Positions 57,583 through 64,000 of a stretch of DNA of 64,000 bases are shown piece after piece. The DNA lies in contig NZ_CP046175.1 in assembly GCF_009708215.1 (NCBI RefSeq), positions 124,001-188,000 of the forward strand. Direction: 5' to 3'. The number at the start of each line of letters is the position of its first letter. Position 1 is the first letter of the stretch. Origin of the DNA: Occultella kanbiaonis (GTDB lineage Bacteria > Actinomycetota > Actinomycetes > Actinomycetales > Beutenbergiaceae). Below the pieces are notes generated by a model. It saw only the letters and a program-made list of their open reading frames with translations. It was not told where the DNA came from and did not search any database. The position numbers and the translations under genes were made by a program.

Positions 57583-58536
57583 ATGACCGACATCGCAACG
57601 ACCGAACTCGAGTCCGTCTCCCCACGTACCGCCGAGCGGACCCCCGCGCCGCGCCGCAGGCGCCGGCCGACGGTCGGCAAGGTGGTGGCCTGGGCGGTGA
57701 TGATCGTCCTGCTGCTCATCACCCTGTTCCCCTTCTACTGGATGCTGCGCACCGCGCTGTCCAGCAACGGCGCCCTCTACTCGAACGCCACCTCGCTCCT
57801 GCCGGTGGACTTCAGCTGGGGCGGGTTCGAGCGGGTCTTCGGCCTGCAGACCACCGAGGAGGCCATCGCGCAGGGCGGCTCCGGGGCCTCCATCGACTTC
57901 TGGCTCTACCTGCGCAACTCGGTGATCGTCGCGACCGGGGTGACCGCCTGCCAGGTGTTCTTCTCGGCGATGGCCGCCTACGCGTTCTCGCGGCTGCGCT
58001 GGAAGGGCCGCAACGCCGTGTTCAGCGTGTTCCTGCTCTCCCTGATGGTCCCGGCCATCTTCACGCTGCTGCCGAACTTCGTGATGATCCGGGACCTGGG
58101 CCTGATCGACACCCTGCTGGGCATCATGCTGCCGGGCCTGTTCATGACCCCGTTCGCGATCTTCTTCCTGCGGCAGTTCTTCATGAACGTGCCCCTCGAG
58201 GTCGAGGAGGCGGCCCTGATCGACGGCGCCAGCAAGGTCCGGGTGTTCTTCGCGCTGATCATCCCGATGTCGGTCGGGCCGATCGCGACGATCTCGATCC
58301 TGACCTACATCGGCTCCTGGAACGACTACTTCTGGCCGTTGATGGTCTCCTACACCGACGAGTCCCGGGTGCTGACGGTGGCCCTGGGCAACTTCAAGTC
58401 ACAGACGCCGCAGACCGGACCGGACTGGGCCGGCCTGATGGCCGCGACCCTGGTGGCGGCGCTACCGATGATCGCGCTGTTCCTCGCGTTCGCGAAACGG
58501 ATCGTCAACTCCATCGGCTTCAGCGGGATCAAGTGA
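57583..58536 (+). CDS. ABC sugar transporter permease, MalG type
   Basis: This 317-residue permease has about six membrane segments, the first near residues 30-55 (VVAWAVMIVLLLITLFPFYW). The EAA loop is EVEEAALIDGASKVRVFFAL (about residues 206-225), and the end is AKRIVNSIGFSGIK, the usual MalG-type C-terminus. ATG at 57583 follows GGAGG. The next gene starts nine bases after its stop. Confidence 0.93.
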   Translation: MTDIATTELESVSPRTAERTPAPRRRRRPTVGKVVAWAVMIVLLLITLFPFYWMLRTALSSNGALYSNATSLLPVDFSWGGFERVFGLQTTEEAIAQGGSGASIDFWLYLRNSVIVATGVTACQVFFSAMAAYAFSRLRWKGRNAVFSVFLLSLMVPAIFTLLPNFVMIRDLGLIDTLLGIMLPGLFMTPFAIFFLRQFFMNVPLEVEEAALIDGASKVRVFFALIIPMSVGPIATISILTYIGSWNDYFWPLMVSYTDESRVLTVALGNFKSQTPQTGPDWAGLMAATLVAALPMIALFLAFAKRIVNSIGFSGIK

Positions 58537-58544
58537 GGCGGTCA

Positions 58545-59924
58545 ATGATGAACAGGACACATTCCCGACGGCGTGGGCTCGCATCGCGGGTCGCGCGGAC
58601 CTCGGCGGCACTCGCCGCCGTGACGCTGGTGGCGGCCGGGTGCTCCGGTACCGCCGAGGGCGACGGCGGCACGGCCATCGACTACTGGCTCTGGGACGCC
58701 AACCAGCTGCCGGCCTATCAACGCTGCGCTGACGCGTTCGAGGAGCAGAACCCGGACCTGCAGATCCGGATCAGCCAGTACGGCTGGGACGACTACTGGA
58801 GCAAGCTCACCGCCGGCTTCGTGGCGGGGGCCGGTCCGGACGTGTTCACCGACCACCTGACCCGGTACCCGGAGTACGCCCAGCGCGGCCTGCTGGTGGA
58901 CCTGTCCACCCTGGACGCGACGGCCGACATCGATCCGGGCGGGTTCCAGGAGGGCCTCGCCGACCTCTGGGTGGGTCAGGACGGCGGTCAGTACGGCGTG
59001 CCGAAGGACTTCGACACGGTCGCGCTGTTCTACGACCGCAACGTGATCGAGGAGGCCGGCCTGAGCCCGGCGGACCTCGAGTCGCTGGACTGGAACCCGG
59101 AGGACGGTGGCTCGTTCGAGGAGCTCCTCGCGCACCTGAGCGTGGACGAGAACGGGATCCGCGGCGACGAGGAGGGTTTCGATCCGGACAACGTCGCCGT
59201 CTACGGCTACGCCTCGAACGGCTCGGGCGGAACGGACGGGCAGACCGCGTGGTCCTGGCTCGCTGCCTCGACCGGGTGGGAGTTCACGAACGCCGACGTG
59301 TGGGGCACCGAGTACTACTACGACGACCCACGGTTCCAGGCCTCCGTGGCCTGGCTCTTCGGCCTGGTGGACAAGGGCTACATGGCGCCGTTCGAGGAGG
59401 TCGGCACCGCGCCGAACCCGCAGCAGGCACTCGGCTCCGGCCGGGCGGCGCTCTCGGTGAACGGATCCTGGATGCTCGGCACCTACGCCAACCTCGAGGG
59501 CGTCGACCTCGGCATCGCCTCCCTCCCGAGCGGTCCGATCGGGCACCCGGTCTCGATGTACAACGGCCTCGCCGATTCGATCAGCGCCCAGAGCCCGGAC
59601 CCGGAGGAGGCAGCCCGCTGGGTCGCGTTCCTCGGATCGGACGACTGCCAGAACCTGGTCGGTGAGGCAGGCGTGGTCCTCCCGGCGCGGCCCGCCGGCA
59701 CCGAGGCGGCGATCGAGGCGTTCGCCGACCGCGGCCTGGACGTGTCGCCGTTCACGGACCTCGTGGACAACGGGTACACGGTGTACTTCCCGGTCACCGA
59801 CGCCTACGGGTCGATCTCGGCCCTCGGCGCCCCGATCATGGACGAGATCTACATCGGCAACCGCGACGTGGGCACCCTGACCGAGATGAACGACGAGGTG
59901 AACGCGATCCTCTCCGGGGGATGA
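58545..59924 (+). CDS. ABC sugar-binding lipoprotein, SBP family 1
   Basis: This 459-residue lipoprotein has a basic N-terminus, a hydrophobic stretch and the lipobox VAAGC (Cys near residue 36), so it is anchored outside the membrane. The mature part has DYWLWDANQLPAYQRCADAF, FVAGAGPDVFTDHLTRYPEY and QYGVPKDFDTVALFYDRNVI, typical of CUT1 sugar-binding proteins. GTG at 58533 overlaps the permease stop, but ATG at 58545, with GAGGCGG upstream, is a better start. It comes last in the operon, after both permeases. Confidence 0.9.
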   Translation: MMNRTHSRRRGLASRVARTSAALAAVTLVAAGCSGTAEGDGGTAIDYWLWDANQLPAYQRCADAFEEQNPDLQIRISQYGWDDYWSKLTAGFVAGAGPDVFTDHLTRYPEYAQRGLLVDLSTLDATADIDPGGFQEGLADLWVGQDGGQYGVPKDFDTVALFYDRNVIEEAGLSPADLESLDWNPEDGGSFEELLAHLSVDENGIRGDEEGFDPDNVAVYGYASNGSGGTDGQTAWSWLAASTGWEFTNADVWGTEYYYDDPRFQASVAWLFGLVDKGYMAPFEEVGTAPNPQQALGSGRAALSVNGSWMLGTYANLEGVDLGIASLPSGPIGHPVSMYNGLADSISAQSPDPEEAARWVAFLGSDDCQNLVGEAGVVLPARPAGTEAAIEAFADRGLDVSPFTDLVDNGYTVYFPVTDAYGSISALGAPIMDEIYIGNRDVGTLTEMNDEVNAILSGG

Positions 59925-59954
59925 CGCCGGTCGTGACGACGGGTTGGCCCGCTG

Positions 59955-62012
59955 TCACCGGTCCGTGCCGCGGGCCGCGAGGCGGGCCGGCTGCACGTCG
60001 TAGTGGTCGTGGGTGCTCCGCACCGAGCCCCAGCCGCCGGTGAGGGAGCGGAGGTCGAGCACGTACCGGCCGAGCTCCGCGGCCGGGACCAGCGCCTCGA
60101 TCACCTGGGTGCCGCCGTCCAGGGTGCGGGTGCCGCGGACCTGCGCACGGCGGGCGCCCAGATCGGCCAGCACGTCCCCGGTGCTCGAGTCCGGGACGCT
60201 CACCTGTACGGCGCTGATCGGTTCGAGGACGACCGTGCCCGCCTGGGCGACGGCCTCGCGGAGCGCGTGCCCGGCCGCGGCGCGGAACGCCATCTCCGAG
60301 GAGTCCACCGAGTGGTACCTGCCGTCCACGCACTCGGCCACCAGGTCCACCACCGGGTACCCGTGCGCGCCGCCGGCGGCCATGGCCTCGGTCAGGCCGC
60401 GCTGCACCGCCGGCACGTACTGGCGCGGCACCGCACCGCCGACCACCTTGCTCTCGAACGTCAGGCCGGTGCCGCGCGGCGCGGGGGTGAACCGCACCCG
60501 CACCACGGCGAACTGCCCGTGCCCACCCGACTGCTTCTTCACCCGACCCTCGACCTCGACCGGTGCCGCGAGGGTCTCGCGGAAGGCGACCCGGACCGGC
60601 TCGGTCACGGCGTGCACCGCGAACTTGCGCTCCAGCCGCTCGAGAGCGACGTCCAGGTGCATGTCCCCGGTGCCGCGCAGCAGCACCTGCCCGGTGTCGG
60701 CCACGTGCTCGGTGACCAGTGCCGGATCCTCCGTGCACAGCCGGCGCAGCGCCTCCGGCAGCCGGTCCTCCTCCGCCGGCGAGGCGGCGTGCACCGCGAC
60801 GGCGAACCCCGGCTCCGGCCAGGCCGGTTCACCGAGCGTGACCGGCCGGCCCGGGCGGGCCAGCAGGGTACGGGTGGGGGAGTCGGACAGCTTCGCGACC
60901 GCGGCGATGTCACCGGCCGGCACCCGGATCGCCATCAGGTGGTCCACGCCGCGGATCCGGAACAGGCCGTGCAGCCGTTCGGCGGCGCCGGTATCGGTGT
61001 TGGTCAGGTGGTCCTCGGCCTGCACCGTGCCACTGAGCACCTTGATCAGCGAGACCTGCCCCACGAAAGGATCGGACAGGGTCCGGAACACATGCACGAG
61101 CGGCTCCCCGTCGGGATCGGCCGGCACGTCGGTCTCGCGGCCACCGACCAGTACCCGGGTCGGTCGTGGCGCCGGGCCGAGCAGGCAGACGTGATCGAGC
61201 AGTTCGGTGATGCCCACCCCGGTGATCGCTGAGCCGACGAGCACCGGGACCACGCTCCCGGCCGCGATCTCGGCGGCCAGGGTGGCACCGATCTCGGCCG
61301 GGGTGAGCGGGTCCCCGGCCAGGTAACGCTCCAACTGGTCGTCGTCACCGGTGACCACCTCCTCCACCAGGTCCTCGTGCAGCCGGTGCTGCTCGGCGGC
61401 CAGCTCCGACGGCGCAGCGACCGGGTGGCTGTGACCCTCGCCGTCGTAGTCGGCGTCGGTGTCGGTCAGCAGGTCCGCGATGCCGTGGAAGTCGGCCCGC
61501 TCGCCGAGCGGCAGTTCCAGCGGTCGGACGGTCGGCCCGAACCGGTCCTGGAGGTCGGTGAGCACCCGATGGAAGTCCGCGCCGGACTTGTCCTCCTTCG
61601 TCACGAAGACCAGTGCCGGCAGGTGCAGCGCCGTGCACCTGGCCCAGGCTCGCTGGGTGCCCGGCTCGACGCCGTTGGTGGCGGCGACCACCAGCACGGC
61701 GAGGTCGGCCACGGACAGTGCCACGTCCACCGCGTACCCGAAATCATCGTGACCGGGGGTGTCGATGACGTTCACCCGATGGCCGCGACCCGCCGTCGTC
61801 CAGTCCAGCGGGGCGAACGCGAGCGAGGTGGAGATGCCCCGGCTGGTGGCCTCGGGTTCGGTGTCGCACACGGTGGAACCGTCCTCGGTGCGGCCCATCC
61901 GGCCGATCACGCCGGCGCGCTGCAGCAGCGCCTCGACCAGGGTGGTCTTGCCGCTGCCGCTGTGGCCGATCACGGCAATGGTGCGGATGTCCTGCGTGCG
62001 CGGATCGTCCAT
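59955..62012 (-). CDS. Elongation factor G-like GTPase
   Basis: This 685-residue protein has the EF-G domain order but is the paralogue type (EF-G-like, as FusA2 of mycobacteria) rather than the main factor. G1 is GHSGSGKTT (about residues 16-24), G3 is DTPGHDDF, and the G4 position reads VTKEDKSGAD instead of NKxD, so guanine recognition is altered. The C-terminal part has VGGAVPRQYVPAVQRGLTEA and VVDLVAECVDGRYHSVDSSE. The length is close to normal EF-G. It is divergent from nei2, and its role in ribosome function or stress is unknown. Confidence 0.88.
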   Translation of the reverse strand: MDDPRTQDIRTIAVIGHSGSGKTTLVEALLQRAGVIGRMGRTEDGSTVCDTEPEATSRGISTSLAFAPLDWTTAGRGHRVNVIDTPGHDDFGYAVDVALSVADLAVLVVAATNGVEPGTQRAWARCTALHLPALVFVTKEDKSGADFHRVLTDLQDRFGPTVRPLELPLGERADFHGIADLLTDTDADYDGEGHSHPVAAPSELAAEQHRLHEDLVEEVVTGDDDQLERYLAGDPLTPAEIGATLAAEIAAGSVVPVLVGSAITGVGITELLDHVCLLGPAPRPTRVLVGGRETDVPADPDGEPLVHVFRTLSDPFVGQVSLIKVLSGTVQAEDHLTNTDTGAAERLHGLFRIRGVDHLMAIRVPAGDIAAVAKLSDSPTRTLLARPGRPVTLGEPAWPEPGFAVAVHAASPAEEDRLPEALRRLCTEDPALVTEHVADTGQVLLRGTGDMHLDVALERLERKFAVHAVTEPVRVAFRETLAAPVEVEGRVKKQSGGHGQFAVVRVRFTPAPRGTGLTFESKVVGGAVPRQYVPAVQRGLTEAMAAGGAHGYPVVDLVAECVDGRYHSVDSSEMAFRAAAGHALREAVAQAGTVVLEPISAVQVSVPDSSTGDVLADLGARRAQVRGTRTLDGGTQVIEALVPAAELGRYVLDLRSLTGGWGSVRSTHDHYDVQPARLAARGTDR

Positions 62013-62187
62013 GTCTGTCCGTTCGGCTCGGGACGCCGGGGCCTTCCGATGCTAGACCCGCACGGCGCCCGCCGGGAGGCGTGCGGGCCGTTCGCATCAC
62101 CGGCGGGCGTCCACCGTCGTCGTCGCAGGTGCTGCGACCGGTGGCATACGGTTGAGCCCGGCGACGTCCGAGACCCCTGGGAGCATC

Positions 62188-63069
62188 GTGCCCGAAGGCC
62201 ACACCATCCACGCGCTCGCGGGCCGGCTCAACCGTGCGTTCGCCGGTGGGTCCGTGCGGGTCACGAGCCCGCAGCGCCGGTTCGCGGGCGGCGCACAGAT
62301 CCTCGACCGGCGGGTCCTGGTGGAAGCCGGCGCGTGGGGCAAGAACCTGTTCGTGGAGTTCGACGGCGACGCCTGGCTGCACGTGCACCTCGGCCTGATC
62401 GGGTTGTTCCCCGTGGTGCCGTTGCCGGAGGACCTCCGCCGCGCCGACCCCGAGGACATCCCGACCACCGGCGCCGTGCGGCTGCGGATCGTCGGCGACG
62501 GCCACGTCGCGGACCTGCGCGGGCCGATGACCTGCGCCCTGGTCACCGGCGACGAGATCGCCGCCTTCACCCGCCGACTCGGCCCGGACCCGCTGCGGCC
62601 GGACGCGGACCCGGACCTCGGGTGGGCGAAGCTGAGCCGCAGCACCCGGCCCATCGCCGAGCTCCTGATGGACCAGGCCGTGCTGGCCGGTGTCGGCAAC
62701 GTGTACCGGTGCGAGGTGCTGTTCCGGCACCGGGTGGACCCGATGCGCCCGGGCAAGGAGATCCGCCGGTCCACCTGGCAGGCGATCTGGGACGACCTGG
62801 TGCTGATGCTGCCGCTCGGCGTGGTCTACCACCAGATCCTCACGATGGACGATCAGATCGAGGCCGCGCAGGCCGAGATCGCCGCCGGACAGGCGCCCCG
62901 ACACACCGCGGACCTCACCGGCGAGCGCCTGGGCGACCACTTCGAGCGGCGGTTCTTCCTGTACAAGCGCACCGGCGAGCCCTGCCTGGTGTGCGGCTCC
63001 AAGGTCCGTTCGAAGCCGCTCGCCGGGCGCACCCTGTACTGGTGCGGCCGCTGCCAACGCCGCCGCTGA
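62188..63069 (+). CDS. nei2: Endonuclease VIII-like DNA glycosylase Nei2
   Basis: This 293-residue Fpg/Nei-family glycosylase excises oxidised pyrimidines and cuts the strand by beta/delta elimination. After Met removal the N-terminal Pro is the nucleophile (PEGHTIHALAGRLNRAFAGG), GTG at 62188 being the start that places it correctly. Other features are LHVHLGLIGLFPV, the helix-two-turns-helix LMDQAVLAGVGNVYRCEVLF, and a C-terminal zinc finger (CLVCG...YWCGRCQ). Frames starting earlier would bury the proline. It stands alone, divergent from the EF-G-like gene. Confidence 0.93.
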   Translation: MPEGHTIHALAGRLNRAFAGGSVRVTSPQRRFAGGAQILDRRVLVEAGAWGKNLFVEFDGDAWLHVHLGLIGLFPVVPLPEDLRRADPEDIPTTGAVRLRIVGDGHVADLRGPMTCALVTGDEIAAFTRRLGPDPLRPDADPDLGWAKLSRSTRPIAELLMDQAVLAGVGNVYRCEVLFRHRVDPMRPGKEIRRSTWQAIWDDLVLMLPLGVVYHQILTMDDQIEAAQAEIAAGQAPRHTADLTGERLGDHFERRFFLYKRTGEPCLVCGSKVRSKPLAGRTLYWCGRCQRRR

Positions 63070-63220
63070 CGAGGTCCGGGCAGAGATGCCTTGACGACCG
63101 CGACCACCCCCTCCCGCGACCGGCCGATGTGGCGGAACGTGCAAACGAGCGTCCACACGTGCATGGAGGCACGGGTCCGCAGGTCCGACAATGGCTGGGA
63201 TCGGACCGAAGGGATCACAG

Positions 63221-64000
63221 ATGTCGCAGGTGAGCGAGGACCGCGTGGCTCAGGCACGTCGCGAGGGTGTCCGAGCAGCGGTCCGTGACGACCCGTGGGC
63301 GCGCCGGGCCGCCGAGGAGATCCGCAGGCACGCGGAGGCCGCCGCAGCCCACCCGACACTGGCGGACCGGCCGGACCGGGAACGCTGGTGGCACGTGGCG
63401 TGGGATCGTCTCGCCGACGTCGCCTTCAGCCACCTGCTCGAACCAGAGGAGGCGCTCGCGCAGTGGCTGCGCGACCAGGTCGGCTGGATCGTGGCCGCCG
63501 ACGCGGACGCCTGGATCGGTCCGGGCTTCCGCGAACGCGTGAGCCCGTCCCTCGGCCAGCTCGAGACGGCCCACGTGGCCCTCGCCCTGGCGACCGTCCT
63601 CGAGATCGCCCCGGACGCCGTCGGGAGTCTGCACGGGAGCGTCCTGGAAGCGCTCCGGACGAAGGCGCTGGGGCCGTCCGAGCGATGGCTGCGCCGGCGT
63701 GAGGAGGCCGCCGCAGGCGGCGGCCAACTGAACAACTGGTACGTGGTCCTGCTCGACGGGCAGGTCGCGGCCGCCCTGCACGCGGGAGAGGAGGCGCACC
63801 TCGAGGCACTTCCGGAGCGTCTGCGACGCGTGCACGATCTCTTCGAGACCGACAGCTACGGCGAGTCGCTGCAGTACTGGGGCTACGCCGCCCGCCACGC
63901 CGCGGAACTGCACGCCCGGCTGACGGGCCGGCTCGACTCGAACGGGGTGGACGCCATCGCCGGCGTTGGCCGTGCCGACCTGGACGCCCTGCTGCTCGTG
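63221..64000 (+). CDS. Heparinase II/III-like protein, 3' end beyond the right edge
   Basis: The frame from ATG 63221, with GAAGGGA upstream, stays open to the window end and gives 260 residues of an incomplete protein. The N-terminal helical part has WWHVAWDRLADVAFSHLLEP, and the later part reads QLNNWYVVLLDGQVAAALHA with LFETDSYGESLQYWGYAARH. This order (NNW, then a small-residue helix, then an acidic E-x-L-x-YW-x-Y) is the pattern of the alpha/alpha toroid of heparinase II/III and related polysaccharide lyases. The catalytic C-terminal half is outside the window. It may act on uronic-acid glycans together with the nearby transporters. Confidence 0.65.
   Translation, partial: MSQVSEDRVAQARREGVRAAVRDDPWARRAAEEIRRHAEAAAAHPTLADRPDRERWWHVAWDRLADVAFSHLLEPEEALAQWLRDQVGWIVAADADAWIGPGFRERVSPSLGQLETAHVALALATVLEIAPDAVGSLHGSVLEALRTKALGPSERWLRRREEAAAGGGQLNNWYVVLLDGQVAAALHAGEEAHLEALPERLRRVHDLFETDSYGESLQYWGYAARHAAELHARLTGRLDSNGVDAIAGVGRADLDALLLV

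Noticed and set aside
62057-62087. Hairpin CCCGCAC/GTGCGGG between the EF-G-like gene and nei2
   Set aside because: It lies between divergent genes, where no transcript ends, and the 17-base loop makes it weak. It is not a terminator.
1-64000. CRISPR array, tRNA, rRNA, insertion sequence or prophage
   Set aside because: I saw no regular spaced repeats, no tRNA or rRNA signatures, no transposase and no integrase reading frame in the window.

Overview
The window is high-GC actinobacterial DNA. The codon third positions are almost all G or C, GTG starts are common, and class I lysyl-tRNA synthetase, Nei2-type glycosylase and F420-type LLM genes are present. The flagellar gene order fits a motile member of the Micrococcales (Cellulomonas/Beutenbergia/Ruania-like); this placement is inference, and no rRNA or tRNA gene was seen to test it. 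About half of the window is one nearly complete flagellar locus. The rest is carbohydrate uptake and catabolism plus a few housekeeping genes. 

Layout. 1-3.8 kb: an unrecognised gene running off the left edge, a small ribbon-helix-helix-like protein, a 69-residue protein behind a cluster of repeats, and the divergent argP/lysE amino-acid export pair. 3.9-24.5 kb (all minus strand): the flagellar basal body, export apparatus, switch, hook and stator, read in the order flgB-flgC-fliE-fliF-fliG-fliH-fliI-fliJ-NlpC/P60-fliK-flgD-flgE-flbD-motA-motB, then fliM-fliN-fliO-fliP-fliQ-fliR-flhB-flhA and an FlhF-like gene, then csrA and a small gene. 24.7-28.8 kb (minus): fliD-fliS-FliT candidate, fliC, and a FliA/WhiG sigma factor. 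28.9-32.6 kb (plus): flgN-flgK-flgL-fliW and a small helix-turn-helix protein. 32.6-35.4 kb (minus): an LLM oxidoreductase with an unknown protein, and an ArsR/AHSA1 pair. 35.9-39 kb: HAD hydrolase, nagB, nagA. 39-52 kb: a LacI regulator divergent from a Gfo/Idh dehydrogenase, a peptide/oligosaccharide ABC transporter with fused ATPases, a tandem alpha/beta hydrolase and a second Gfo/Idh enzyme. 52.3-54 kb: class I LysRS. 54-60 kb: ROK regulator, third Gfo/Idh enzyme and an ABC sugar transporter. 60-64 kb: EF-G-like GTPase, Nei2, and the start of a heparinase II/III-like protein. 

How it fits together. The flagellar locus appears to carry its own post-transcriptional control. CsrA and FliW are both present, and the flagellin leader holds two CsrA-type sites, one in a hairpin loop and one over the ribosome-binding site, as in the Bacillus hag system. 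A 16-bp near-palindrome (CAATGTATAGACACTG and close variants) sits in front of flgB, fliM, csrA and the fliA/flgN divergent region. It marks the starts of the main flagellar transcription units, so an unknown regulator or sigma factor probably reads it. The FlhF-like protein has lost its P-loop, FliM lacks the usual CheY-binding N-terminus, and no flgF, flgG, fliL, flgM or flgJ gene was found. In the sugar region a 12-bp LacI-type box recurs at four promoters and suggests one regulon linking nagB, the ABC transporter, two Gfo/Idh enzymes and the esterase-like hydrolase.
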